DNA from: Streptomyces olivochromogenes
GTDB taxonomy: Bacteria; Actinomycetota; Actinomycetes; Streptomycetales; Streptomycetaceae
Length of the DNA stretch: 64,000 nucleotides
Reading direction: 5' to 3'
NCBI RefSeq assembly: GCF_001514115.1
Contig: NZ_KQ948451.1
Coordinates: 293,308 to 357,307, forward strand
Below are positions 35,593 through 45,260 of this stretch, piece after piece (positions within the stretch are counted from its first letter, which is position 1; the number at the start of each line of letters is the position of its first letter). The translations under genes were made by a program, and so were the position numbers. The notes under the pieces are model-generated. The model saw nothing but the letters and a program-made list of their open reading frames with translations. It made no database searches and had not been told where the DNA came from.

Positions 35593-37373
35593 CCGCCCAG
35601 TCCGCTCAGGCCGGTGGGCATGTGCATCTTCTGGACGGTCTTGCCGCCGCCGACGTACATGTGCACGCCGCACGGCAGACAGGGGTCGAAGCTGCGGACG
35701 GCACGCATGATGTCGATGCCCTTGAAGTTCTCCGGGGAGTTCTCCTCGAAGATCGGCGTGTTCTGCACGGCGTCCTCGTACGGGCCGGGCGTGCCGTAGG
35801 TGTCCCGGGTGCTGGCGTTCCACGGGGTCGGCGGGTACGGGTGGTAGTTGGCGATCTTGCCGTCGCGGATCACCATGTGGTGGGAGAGCACACCGCGGAC
35901 CGCCTCGGTGAAGCCGACGCCGATGCTCTCGTCGGGCACCTCGAACTTCTCCCAGGTCTGGGTGCGTCCGGCGCGGACCTCCTCCAGCGCCTTCTCCGCG
36001 AAGTGCAGGGCGACGGCGGCGGTGTAGGCCTGGAAGTAGGTGCGCGCGCGGTTGCGTTCCAGCGCGTTGCTCCAGCGCGGGATCTTCCACTCGAAGGTGG
36101 TCTCGGGCTTGGTCATGGTGCGCGGCAGGTTGATGACCACACTGTGGCCGGTCGCCTTCACATATCCCGTGTCGACGAGTCCGGACAGCGCGGTGGACCA
36201 CAGGCGGGCGATGGGGCCGCCGCCGGTGTCGAGGGCGAGGTGGTCCTTGCCGTCGAACCAGCGGGGCGACATGACCCAGCTGTACTTGTCGTCGAAGTTC
36301 CGCTTCTGCGGGGCGGGGATGGTGTGCTGGTTCCAGGGGTGGCGCGGGTCGACCGGATTGCCGAGCGGGTCGTGGGTGACGAACTGCTCCTGGCCCTCCC
36401 AGTCCTCGTAGTACGAACTGCCCAGCAGGATGCGGATACCGAGGTTGATCTTGGTGAGGTCGTTGGTGACGAGCTTGCCGTCGACGATCACGCCGGGGGT
36501 GACGAACATCCGCCGGCCCCAGTCCGTCATGTTGGCGTAGGTGAAGTCGCAGTACTCGGGGTCGTTGAGCGCACCCCAGCAGCCGAGCAGCACCCGTCGG
36601 CGTCCCACTTCCTCGTACCCGGGCAGCGCCTCGTAGAAGAAGTCGAACAGGTCGTCGTGGAGGGGGACGACCCGCTTCATGAACTCCACGTAGCGCATCA
36701 GACGGCTGAGGTAGTCCGTGAAGAGCTGGACCGAGGCGATGGTGCCGACGCCGCCCGGGTAGAGCGTGGAGGGGTGCACATGGCGGCCCTCCATGAGGCA
36801 GAACATCTCCCGGGTGTAGCGGCTCACCTGGAGCGCCTCGCGGTAGAACTCGCCTTCGAGGGGGTTGAGGGACCGCATGATGTCGGCGATCGTGCGGTAG
36901 CCGTGCTCGGCGGCGTGCGGCGCCTCGGTGCGCTCGGCGAGTTCGAGGACGCCCGGGTTGGTCTCCTTGACCATCTTCTCGCAGTAGTCGACCCCGACCA
37001 GGTTCTCCTGGAAGATGTTGTGGTCGAACATGTACTCGGCGGACTCGCCGAGGTTGATGATCCACTCACCGAGGTGCGGGGGCTTCACGCCGTACGCCAT
37101 GTTCTGCGCGTACACCGAGCAGGTGGCGTGGTTGTCCCCGCAGATCCCGCAGATGCGGCTGGTGATGAAGTGCGCGTCGCGGGGGTCCTTGCCGCGCATG
37201 AAGACGCTGTAGCCGCGGAAGACGGACGAGGTGCTGTAGCACTCCGCGACCCGCTTCTGCTTGAAGTCGATCTTCGTGTGGATGCCCAGGCTGCCCACGA
37301 TCCTCGTGATCGGGTCCCAGGCCATCTCCATCAGGCCGCTACCGTCGCCGGCCGCCTTCGTCTTCGGTGCCAT
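35589..37373 (-). CDS. hhyL: [NiFe] hydrogenase large subunit, group 1h (actinobacterial, high affinity)
   Basis: 594 aa catalytic subunit oxidising H2, probably at atmospheric levels. The L1 motif RICGICGDNHATCS holds Cys75/Cys78 and L2 DPCLPCGVH holds Cys565/Cys568, the four nickel ligands. The sequence style (WDPITRIVGSLGIHTKIDF, GGVGTIASVQLFTDYL) matches Hhy/Huc enzymes. After L2 come 23 residues to be removed by the maturation protease. No Tat signal. It follows the small subunit by 85 nt. Also called HucL in mycobacteria. Confidence 0.95.
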   Translation of the reverse strand: MAPKTKAAGDGSGLMEMAWDPITRIVGSLGIHTKIDFKQKRVAECYSTSSVFRGYSVFMRGKDPRDAHFITSRICGICGDNHATCSVYAQNMAYGVKPPHLGEWIINLGESAEYMFDHNIFQENLVGVDYCEKMVKETNPGVLELAERTEAPHAAEHGYRTIADIMRSLNPLEGEFYREALQVSRYTREMFCLMEGRHVHPSTLYPGGVGTIASVQLFTDYLSRLMRYVEFMKRVVPLHDDLFDFFYEALPGYEEVGRRRVLLGCWGALNDPEYCDFTYANMTDWGRRMFVTPGVIVDGKLVTNDLTKINLGIRILLGSSYYEDWEGQEQFVTHDPLGNPVDPRHPWNQHTIPAPQKRNFDDKYSWVMSPRWFDGKDHLALDTGGGPIARLWSTALSGLVDTGYVKATGHSVVINLPRTMTKPETTFEWKIPRWSNALERNRARTYFQAYTAAVALHFAEKALEEVRAGRTQTWEKFEVPDESIGVGFTEAVRGVLSHHMVIRDGKIANYHPYPPTPWNASTRDTYGTPGPYEDAVQNTPIFEENSPENFKGIDIMRAVRSFDPCLPCGVHMYVGGGKTVQKMHMPTGLSGLGG

Positions 37374-37458
37374 CGTGTGTGTCGTGCCCTTCTTCGCGCG
37401 GGTGGTCCGGGAGGGTGTGGACGGGGTGGTGGAGCTGCGTCTCAGGTGGGGCGGGGGT

Positions 37459-38547
37459 TCACCACGGCGGCCGGTATCCGGTGGTGATCTTGTCTCCCGT
37501 GTGGCGCCACTTCGGCTCCTTGTCCACGGTGTTGATCGTGAGCGACCTGAGTCTGCGGACCACCGCGCCGTAGGCGCCGCTGGCCTTGGAGGACAACTTC
37601 GCGCCCGGCGGTTCGTCCATGAACGGCATGAACTTGTCGGGGAACCCGGGCATGGTGCAGGCGATGCAGATGCCGCCGACGTTCGGACAGCCGCCGATGC
37701 CGTTCATCCAGCCCCGCTTGGGCACGTTGCACTTGACGACCGGTCCCCAACAGCCCAGCTTCACCAGGCACTTGGGCGAGTCGTAGGTCGTCGCGAACTC
37801 GCCCTGCTCGTAGTAGCCCGCGCGGTCGCAGCCCTCGTGCACGGTGGCGCCGAACAGCCAGGACGGGCGCAGCTTGTCGTCGAGCGGGATCATCGGGGCC
37901 GAGCCGGCCGCCTGGTAGAGCAGGTACGTCAGCGTCTCGGCGAAGTTGTCGGGCTGGATGGGGCAGCCGGGGACGCACACGATGGGAATGCCCGCGTGCG
38001 ACTTCCAGTCCCAGCCGAGGTAGTCGGGCACGCCCATCGCGCCGGTCGGGTTGCCCGCCATGGCGTGGATGCCGCCGTACGTGGCACAGGTGCCGATGGC
38101 GACGACGGCGAGCGCCTTGGGCGCGAGCCGGTCGATCCACTCACTGGTCGTGATCGGCTGGCCGGTCTCGGGGTTGTCGCCGAAGCCGCACCAGTAGCCC
38201 TCGGGCTTGATCGACTCGTTGGGGATGGACCCCTCGACGACCAGCACGAACGGATCGATCTCGCCCCGCTCCCCCTTGAAGAACCACTCGATGAACGTGT
38301 CCGCGCCGCCGACCGGACCGCATTCGAAGTCGATGAGGGGCCAGTGGACGGCGATCTTGGGCAGCCCCGGCAGAGCGCTGAGCGCGATCTGTTCGATGCT
38401 CGGCTGCATGGCCGCCGTCAGCGCGACGGAGTCGCCGTCGCAGCTCAGCCCGGCGTTGATCCAGAGAATGTGGATCGTGGGCGTCTCGTCGGCGGGCGCA
38501 CCACCGGCGTTCGTCGCGCCGGCCGTACTGGGTGTCGCCGCTGTCAT
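37459..38547 (-). CDS. hhyS: [NiFe] hydrogenase small subunit, group 1h
   Basis: 362 aa electron-transfer subunit with three Fe-S clusters. The N-terminal proximal-cluster motif is LSCDGDS: C-x-x-D instead of the usual C-x-x-C, the 3Cys-1Asp ligand set reported for O2-insensitive actinobacterial-type hydrogenases. Further ligands appear in AIGTCATYGG, CVPGCPIQPDNF, KLGCWGP, GGCPNVGGICIACTMPGFPDKF (37642-37707). No Tat signal, so cytoplasmic. The ATG at 38547 lies within a GAGG-rich leader. No HucM-like scaffold gene precedes it; hypX does. Confidence 0.95.
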   Translation of the reverse strand: MTAATPSTAGATNAGGAPADETPTIHILWINAGLSCDGDSVALTAAMQPSIEQIALSALPGLPKIAVHWPLIDFECGPVGGADTFIEWFFKGERGEIDPFVLVVEGSIPNESIKPEGYWCGFGDNPETGQPITTSEWIDRLAPKALAVVAIGTCATYGGIHAMAGNPTGAMGVPDYLGWDWKSHAGIPIVCVPGCPIQPDNFAETLTYLLYQAAGSAPMIPLDDKLRPSWLFGATVHEGCDRAGYYEQGEFATTYDSPKCLVKLGCWGPVVKCNVPKRGWMNGIGGCPNVGGICIACTMPGFPDKFMPFMDEPPGAKLSSKASGAYGAVVRRLRSLTINTVDKEPKWRHTGDKITTGYRPPW

Positions 38548-38581
38548 GGGACCGCCTCCTCGGGGAGGTGAGGGACAAAAG

Positions 38582-38587
38582 CCTATA
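38582..38587 (-). promoter_or_regulatory. Candidate -10 element before the hydrogenase small subunit
   Basis: TATAGG read on the minus strand within an unusually AT-rich stretch (AAATATAGGCTTTTG), 35 bp before hhyS. No clear -35 box. It could provide a structural-gene promoter independent of hypX. Confidence 0.25.
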
Positions 38588-38596
38588 TTTCGACCA

Positions 38597-40414
38597 TCAG
38601 CTCTCTTCGTACCAGCCATCCGGCCGACGCGAGAGGTCATCCAGGGCCGTTCCAGTGACACGCGCCCTCGTGGACCGGTCCGCTCCCGCTCCCGCCGCCG
38701 CCCTCGTGGCCGTGGTCGCCGCGAGGTCGAGGTGCGGCGGGGTGGACTGCGGTCGTCGCTTGTGAACGAACGCGCGGCGCAGTGCGTGGTAGGGGGCGTC
38801 CGGGTCGTCGAAGGTGCGGCGCATCCTGGTCAGCTCCCGCTCCCGGAAGGCGGCCAGGGGCTCGCCGCACTCCTGGCGTTCCAGTTCGGCCTTCTTCGCG
38901 GCGATCCGGGACGGTGATCCCGGCAGCGCCGCCAGCCGGGCCGCGAGGCGGCCGACCTCCGCGGCGAAGTCCCCGGGGCCGCAGTCGACCACCCGGTCGA
39001 CGAGCCCGAGGTCGTGGGCGCTCGCCGCGCTCATCGGCAGGGCCTCGCCCAGCAGCCGGTCGGCCGTCGCCGCACCCACGCGGCGCGGCAGGGTGTACGT
39101 CCAGTACTCCGAGCCGTACAGGCCCATGAGCCGGTAGTGCGGGTTGAGTACGGCGCCGGCGCGGCACCAGACCTCGTCGGCGGCGAGGGCGAGCATCATC
39201 CCGCCCGCCGCGGCGTTGCCCGCGACCGCGGCGACCACGAGGCGGTCCGTGGTGGTCAGGACCGCCTCGACTAGGTCGTCGACGGCGTTGATGTTGGCCC
39301 AGGACTCGGCGGCGGGATCCTGGGCGGCGTCGATGACGTTGAGGTGGATTCCGTTGGAGAAGAAGTCCCGCTGCCCGCCCAGCACCAGCACCGAGGTGGG
39401 CCGCGCGCACGCCTGTCGGTAGGCGTCGAGAAGGCGTCGGCACTGCGTGGTGCTCATCGCGCCGCCGGGGAACGAGAACGAGAGGACTCCGACGCTCCCC
39501 TCCTCGCGGTACGCGATGTCCGTCCAGGTGCGCCGGCGCGGGTCCGCGCAGTCCGGTGCGGCGAGCTCCGGCAGGGACGGCAGCCGGTCGCCGAGTGCCT
39601 GCGCGGCGGGCAGTTTGTACGTGGGCGGCTGTCCCGGAGCGCGCCTGCGCCGCAGCTCGGGGATCCACACGGCGCCGTCCGTCGTGGCCCGGCAGATCGC
39701 GCCGGCCCGGGTGGCCAGCAACTCCCCCGGGGCGCCGCGCAGGCCGCCCTCGGGGTGTCCGCCGTGCAGGTACCACTCCGCGCCGCACACCACGTCCAGC
39801 ACGCCGGGCTGCGAGTCCGCCGCGCGCAGCTTGCGCAGGACGGTCTCCGTGGAGTCGGCGTCCCAGTCGATCCGCCGGACGCTCTGGTCGAGGTACGGGC
39901 GGATGCGCACCGGGGTGTATTCGGCGTGGGCCGGGCCCTGTGGGCGCGGGGTGTGGGTCCCGGAGGCGAAGCGTTCCACGGCGAGCAGGACGGCCGTGAG
40001 CGCGGCGTCGGCCATCTCGCCCCGGTACAGGTCGCTCTTGCCCACCGGCGGGACCACGCAGTCGACGGACGCCCAGACGTCCCCGGCGTCCATGTCCTCG
40101 ACCGCCTGAAGGACCGTCACCCCCCATCGGTCGGCGCCCCGCTGGATCGCCCAGTCCAGCGAGGACGGCCCCCGGTCCCCGAAGGGCCCCGGGTGGACGA
40201 TGAAGCACGGGTACGCGGCCCACACCTCGCGGGGGATCGCCGTCTTCAGCATCGGCGCGAGCACGAGGTCCGGCGCGTGCCGTCGGACGGCCTCGGCCAA
40301 CGGGCGCTCGGGCAGCGCGAGTTCCACCGCGACCGTGTGCCCGTGGTCGCGCAGTTCGACGTGGACGCGCTGGGTGAGGCTGTTGAAGGCGCTGGCCACG
40401 AGCAGGATGTGCAC
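38597..40414 (-). CDS. hypX: HypX: CO-ligand synthesis enzyme for aerobic [NiFe] hydrogenase
   Basis: 605 aa. N-terminal formyltransferase-like domain (VHILLVASAFNSLTQRVHVEL; HPGPFGDRGPSSLDWAI with the GxxGP core), a linker OB domain, and a C-terminal enoyl-CoA hydratase/isomerase-like domain (VLVLGGQRDFFSNGIHLN, AGNAAAGGMMLALAADEVW, YGSEYWTYTLPRRVG). HypX makes CO for the active site from formyl-tetrahydrofolate in air. GTG 40414 preceded by CCGGAG matches the family start; upstream open frame is Arg/Pro-rich. It is 49 nt before hhyS and may lead the operon. Confidence 0.92.
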   Translation of the reverse strand: MHILLVASAFNSLTQRVHVELRDHGHTVAVELALPERPLAEAVRRHAPDLVLAPMLKTAIPREVWAAYPCFIVHPGPFGDRGPSSLDWAIQRGADRWGVTVLQAVEDMDAGDVWASVDCVVPPVGKSDLYRGEMADAALTAVLLAVERFASGTHTPRPQGPAHAEYTPVRIRPYLDQSVRRIDWDADSTETVLRKLRAADSQPGVLDVVCGAEWYLHGGHPEGGLRGAPGELLATRAGAICRATTDGAVWIPELRRRRAPGQPPTYKLPAAQALGDRLPSLPELAAPDCADPRRRTWTDIAYREEGSVGVLSFSFPGGAMSTTQCRRLLDAYRQACARPTSVLVLGGQRDFFSNGIHLNVIDAAQDPAAESWANINAVDDLVEAVLTTTDRLVVAAVAGNAAAGGMMLALAADEVWCRAGAVLNPHYRLMGLYGSEYWTYTLPRRVGAATADRLLGEALPMSAASAHDLGLVDRVVDCGPGDFAAEVGRLAARLAALPGSPSRIAAKKAELERQECGEPLAAFRERELTRMRRTFDDPDAPYHALRRAFVHKRRPQSTPPHLDLAATTATRAAAGAGADRSTRARVTGTALDDLSRRPDGWYEES

Positions 40415-40574
40415 GGCGAGCTCCGGCGGCGGACGGTGCGGGCGGCGACGCCCCGGTCGACTGCGATGCTCGGACACGCCGAACCGCCGCGCCCCGACGA
40501 CAGGCTGAGGGGTCACCCGAAAGCGGACGCCTACCCGCCACCCGGCGGCCCGGTCCTGATCCGGACGACAGGCC

Positions 40575-42206
40575 CTAAATGCGGTACGCCGCCTCGTCGA
40601 AGTCGGCGGGCAGACCGCCCCCGGTCAGGTCCCAGGCCCAGAGGCCGACGAACGCGCCGGTGAACCCGAGGGCGCGGATCCGGTCGCCCTCCATCTCCTC
40701 GGCGTGTTCGTCGCAGAGCACGGTCGCGTCGAGTGCCGGGCCGAGGGGACGCCAGCCGGGTCCCGTGTCGTAGCGGAAGCGCAGGGCGGATCCGTCGAGG
40801 TCGAGACCGAGGCGCAGCCGCGTGGCGTCGCCGAGGGGTTCCCCGCCCGCTTCGTCGACGGTGAGCGCGCCCCGGTCGCATGCCGCCACGCGCAGCACCG
40901 CACGCCCCTCGTCGTCCGCGGTGACGTGCAGGAAGTACCAGTTGCGGGTGTTGTAGTACGCGGTGATCCCGGCCAGTTGCTGGAAGGTCCGCGGCCGGTA
41001 CTCCATCGTGGCCTCGAACGCGCAGCGCGCGGCGGTCACCCGGCGTGCCACCAGGCTGGGGGCGATGAGGCTCTGCGGGGAGCGGCCGCCGCGCAGCCGC
41101 AGGTGGGAGGCACGGTCGGTCAGCGACAGCCAGTCGGGGGCCGGGGGCCGGCGCAGTGTGGACCACTGGGGTCCCAGCACCGGCCGGTCGAAGTCGTCGG
41201 GATCCGCCGGGTCTCCCAGGTCGTCGTGGTCGGCCGGGCGCGGGTCTGTGCCGTCGGCGAGCGGATCGGGGGCCGGTATCTCCAGGGAGGGCAGGCCGGT
41301 GGGGGTGCGCGGCCATCCGTCCGGGGTCCAGGTGACGGGTGCCAGCGCGGTCTCGCGGCCCAGGACGCACGGTCCGTGCCGTGTGTGCGGCCGGGCGACG
41401 AGGTAGGCGAGGTACGACAGGCCGCCGGGGGTGTCCACCAGGCTGCCGTGCCCGGCCTTCTGCAGGGGCAGGTCCGGGTGGTGGCGGGCGGTGATCAGGG
41501 GGCCCGCGGGGTCGCGTTCGTAGGGGCCGGTCAGGGTGCGCGAGCGGGCGACGGTGACCTGGTGGTCGTAGCCCGTGCCGCCGTCCGCGGTCAGCAGGTA
41601 GTACCAGGGGCCGCGGCGGTAGAGGTTGGGGCCTTCGATCCAGCCGGCCCCGGGCGGCAGCACGACGGGTTCGGGCTCGCCGACCAGGCGACGCGTGGCC
41701 CGGTCGTAGCGGGTCACCTCCAGGCCGGCCGAGCCGCCGTGGCCCGGACGCCAGTCGTGGACCAGGTTCACCAGTCGGCTGTCGGCGCCGTCGTGGAAGA
41801 GGGAGGCGTCGAAACCGCGCGCGTGCAGGGGCACCGGGTCGGACCAGGGCCCGTCGATCGACTCCGCGGTGACCAGGTGGTTGGGGCTGTCGGTGAAGCC
41901 GCCCGCGTACGTCGACACATTGCTGTGGACGAGGTGGAACAAGCCGTCCGCGTGGCTCAGGTTCGGCGCCCACACCCCGCCGGAGTCGGGACACCCGGTC
42001 AGGTCCAGCAGGCGGGTGCTGTCCAGGGCGCCGCCCAGGGGCCGCCAGTGCACGAGGTCCCTGGAATGGTGCAGCCGTACCCCCGGACACCACTCGAACG
42101 TCGAGGTCGCCAGGTAGAAATCGGCTCCCACGCGGAGGATGGACGGATCCGGGTGCGAGCCGGCCAGGACCGGGTTCCGGACGACCTGCGCGGTCCGCTG
42201 CCGCAT
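40575..42206 (-). CDS. Glycoside hydrolase family 43 (beta-xylosidase/arabinofuranosidase type)
   Basis: 543 aa, no signal peptide, so probably acts on imported oligosaccharides. Five-bladed propeller with the catalytic base in GSHPDPSILRVG, pKa-modulating Asp in FDASLFHDG and proton donor Glu in WIEGPNLYRRG. The C-terminal ~190 residues form a concanavalin-like beta-xylosidase C domain (FQQLAGITAYYNTRNWYFLHV). The start is ATG 42206 after GAAGGAG. It lies 160 nt before hypX on the same strand, but there is no functional link. Confidence 0.9.
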   Translation of the reverse strand: MRQRTAQVVRNPVLAGSHPDPSILRVGADFYLATSTFEWCPGVRLHHSRDLVHWRPLGGALDSTRLLDLTGCPDSGGVWAPNLSHADGLFHLVHSNVSTYAGGFTDSPNHLVTAESIDGPWSDPVPLHARGFDASLFHDGADSRLVNLVHDWRPGHGGSAGLEVTRYDRATRRLVGEPEPVVLPPGAGWIEGPNLYRRGPWYYLLTADGGTGYDHQVTVARSRTLTGPYERDPAGPLITARHHPDLPLQKAGHGSLVDTPGGLSYLAYLVARPHTRHGPCVLGRETALAPVTWTPDGWPRTPTGLPSLEIPAPDPLADGTDPRPADHDDLGDPADPDDFDRPVLGPQWSTLRRPPAPDWLSLTDRASHLRLRGGRSPQSLIAPSLVARRVTAARCAFEATMEYRPRTFQQLAGITAYYNTRNWYFLHVTADDEGRAVLRVAACDRGALTVDEAGGEPLGDATRLRLGLDLDGSALRFRYDTGPGWRPLGPALDATVLCDEHAEEMEGDRIRALGFTGAFVGLWAWDLTGGGLPADFDEAAYRI

Positions 42207-42262
42207 GCGTCTCCTTCGACGGGCGATGATCGCGAGCGGGTGATCGAAGAGGACCGTAGTGT

Positions 42263-42274
42263 CGAACACGTTCG
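42263..42274. promoter_or_regulatory. Inverted repeat upstream of the GH43 gene
   Basis: CGAACACGTTCG: 5-bp arms CGAAC/GTTCG with a 2-bp centre, 57 bp before the GH43 start. Such CGAA..TTCG sites are common for LacI-type sugar repressors. Confidence 0.35.
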
Positions 42275-42330
42275 CAGGCAACGGTGGTTCCGCCGCCGGG
42301 AGCCCGTACACACCGAAGGGATCGGAATCG

Positions 42331-43221
42331 ATGAACGACGTCACGACCGAGAGCCAGGTCCGCTCGCTCAAGGAGGCCGTCGGGCGGTACGGCATCTGGA
42401 GCGGGGGCCTGCGCTCGGAGGATGCGCAGGGGCGTGGCGAGCGGGCCGAGGCCGCCGCCGAGCTGGAGCAACTCGGCTTCGGCGCGGCCTGGTTGGGCGG
42501 CAGCGGCACCGCGGAGAACGCGGCGCCGCTCCTCGCGGCGACCGAGCGGCTCATCGTGGGGACCAGCATCCAGAGCATCTGGACGCAGGACGCCTTCGCG
42601 AGCGCGGCGGGCTTCGCGGAGCTGGAGACGGCCCACCTCGGCCGCTTCGTGCTCGGCCTCGGGGTGAGCCACGCCAAGATCGCGGACCAGTACCGTCGCC
42701 CCTACGCGAGCATGGTCGCGTATCTGGACGAGCTCGACGCGAAGGGAGTGCCCGCGGGACGCCGGATGCTCGCCGCCCTCGGCCCGAAGATGCTGGAGCT
42801 CTCACGTGACCGCGCCGCCGGGGCGCTCCCCTACCTCGTGACGCCGGAGCACACCGCGCAGGCCCGCGAGATCCTGGGCGAAGTCCCGCTGCTGGCACCG
42901 GAGTTCAAGGTCGTCCTGGAGAGTGACCCGGACCGCGCCCGCACGCTCGCCCGGGGCGTCCTCGCCTTCTATCTGTCGCTGCCGAACTACACCAACAGCT
43001 TTCTACGGCTGGGCTTCGCCGAGTCCGACTTCGCGGACGGCGGCAGCGACCGCCTCGTGGACGCGATGTTCGCCTGGGGCGACGAGGACCGTATCCGCGC
43101 CCGTGTCGAGGCCTTCCACGCGGCGGGCGCCGACCATGTGGCGCTCCAGGTGGTGACCGGACAGACCCCCGAATCCCTCCCGCTCGAGGAGTGGCGCCGG
43201 CTGGCGGGCATCCTGCTCTGA
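42331..43221 (+). CDS. F420-dependent LLM-class oxidoreductase
   Basis: 296 aa TIM-barrel of the luciferase-like (LLM) class, F420-dependent type of the TIGR03620 kind. Segments: AAAELEQLGFGAAWLGGSG, ERLIVGTSIQSIWTQD, LGRFVLGLGVSHAKI, YLDELDAKGVPAGRRMLAALGPKML (42721-42795) and ADHVALQVVTG. Substrate unknown. The ATG at 42331 has GAAGGGA about 10 nt upstream. Unlike the LLM pseudogene at 21.8 kb, this copy is intact. It is divergent from the GH43 gene. Confidence 0.88.
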   Translation: MNDVTTESQVRSLKEAVGRYGIWSGGLRSEDAQGRGERAEAAAELEQLGFGAAWLGGSGTAENAAPLLAATERLIVGTSIQSIWTQDAFASAAGFAELETAHLGRFVLGLGVSHAKIADQYRRPYASMVAYLDELDAKGVPAGRRMLAALGPKMLELSRDRAAGALPYLVTPEHTAQAREILGEVPLLAPEFKVVLESDPDRARTLARGVLAFYLSLPNYTNSFLRLGFAESDFADGGSDRLVDAMFAWGDEDRIRARVEAFHAAGADHVALQVVTGQTPESLPLEEWRRLAGILL

Positions 43222-43271
43222 CTCTCCCCCGCGCTTCCAGGTCCTCGCCGGTCCCCTCCGTGGTGGCTCAC

Positions 43272-43293
43272 ATGGTGTAACGCGCTACACCAT
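43272..43293. promoter_or_regulatory. Palindromic operator candidate ahead of small membrane protein
   Basis: ATGGTGTA-ACGCGC-TACACCAT: perfect 8-bp arms about a 6-bp spacer, 102 bp before the next start. The shape fits a TetR- or GntR-type operator. No regulator is adjacent. Confidence 0.5.
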
Positions 43294-43394
43294 CGATCCG
43301 GGGGGCCGGTCCCTCGTGGCGGCGGGCGGGCGACGGGATCGTTGACGGCAGAGATCGCAACGGACCTGCGGGTCCCCTGCCGAAGGAAGATCCC

Positions 43395-43793
43395 GTGAAG
43401 TCACTGTTCGCCGCCGTGCGCTCGTTCGTCGCCAACCTGCTGCTCTGGTCGTTCTTCGTGGGCGGCCTCGCCGCGAGTTCCGCCTCCGGCGCCGTCCTCG
43501 ACGGCACGCAGAAGGACGTGGCCACGTACGCCGGTATCGCCGTGTCACTCGTGGCGGGCTCGCGCATCGCGAAGAAGCCGAAGATCAAGGCGTTCCTGTC
43601 GACGCCGCCGGTGCTGTGGTTCCTGTTCCTGTTCAACGGCGCCGTGGCCGCGGTCTGCTACCTCACCATGGACGGCGTGAAGGGGATCATGGCCGCCGTC
43701 GGCATGGGTCTGGTCTCGCTGGGCGCCGCCGGCGGCCTCGTCGCCGGCCGCCGGAAGAAGCCGGTCCAGGCGGTCGACCAGCCCTGGTACTGA
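43395..43793 (+). CDS. Small membrane protein of unknown function
   Basis: 132 aa with about four membrane helices: SFVANLLLWSFFVGGLAAS, VATYAGIAVSLVAGSRI, VLWFLFLFNGAVAAVCYLTM and IMAAVGMGLVSLGAAGGLVAG, separated by Lys-rich loops (RIAKKPKIKAF, GRRKKPV). GTG start after GAAGGAAGA. Not recognised. Followed by a lipoprotein-like gene after 71 nt, perhaps in one transcript under the palindrome upstream. Confidence 0.75.
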   Translation: MKSLFAAVRSFVANLLLWSFFVGGLAASSASGAVLDGTQKDVATYAGIAVSLVAGSRIAKKPKIKAFLSTPPVLWFLFLFNGAVAAVCYLTMDGVKGIMAAVGMGLVSLGAAGGLVAGRRKKPVQAVDQPWY

Positions 43794-43864
43794 CCGGCCG
43801 ACCCACCCCGCTTCCGCTGCCCCCTCGCCCAGTCACGCCCGAATTCCTCTGAAGGGACCCTCCC

Positions 43865-44269
43865 ATGACCGCCGACCGCCGACATGGACGCCGCGTCGCC
43901 ACCCTCGCCACCACCCTGGCCGCCGTCGCCCTGACCGCCGGGCTCGCCACCGGCTGCGACGGCGTCGACAACTCACTGGACTGCCTGCAGAACGCCGACA
44001 CGATCGCCGACAGCCTCAAGGCGATCAACGAGGCCGGCCTGGACGCGGCGAAGGATCCCACCCGGACCGACAAGTCCATCGAGACCATCAACAAGAACCT
44101 CGACAAGATCGACGACAAGACGGACGACGGCAAGGTCGACAAGGCGGTCGACAAGCTCAACAAGGCCGTCGCCGACTACAACAGAGCCATCCTGAACGGC
44201 GACACCGACCCCGACTCCAGCAAGATCAATGACGCGGCCGACGAGCTGAAGAACGTCTGCACGTCGTAA
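43865..44269 (+). CDS. Small secreted lipoprotein-like helical protein
   Basis: 134 aa. Basic N-terminus, hydrophobic stretch and lipobox-like GLATGC with Cys31 suggest a lipoprotein. The mature part is short amphipathic helices rich in Asp, Lys and Asn (SIETINKNLDKIDDKTDD, VDKAVDKLNKAVADYNRAI) with two further Cys (DCLQ, NVCTS) that could form a disulfide. ATG after GAAGGGACC. Family not recognised. Its stop is 2 nt from the convergent methyltransferase stop. Confidence 0.72.
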   Translation: MTADRRHGRRVATLATTLAAVALTAGLATGCDGVDNSLDCLQNADTIADSLKAINEAGLDAAKDPTRTDKSIETINKNLDKIDDKTDDGKVDKAVDKLNKAVADYNRAILNGDTDPDSSKINDAADELKNVCTS

Positions 44270-44271
44270 CG

Positions 44272-45168
<897 letters not shown>

Positions 45169-45260
45169 GCGCCCACGCTAAGCGGGCCCTGCGCGTGTGC
45201 CCTGGCGGGTTGCTGAATGAGCAAGACGATGGCCTGCTGGGCTGCGGAACACGCAAACCG

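Noticed and set aside
40415..40516. N-terminal extension of HypX to GTG 40516
   Set aside because: The extra 34 residues are Arg/Pro-rich and precede the canonical family start; GTG 40414 has a ribosome-binding site.
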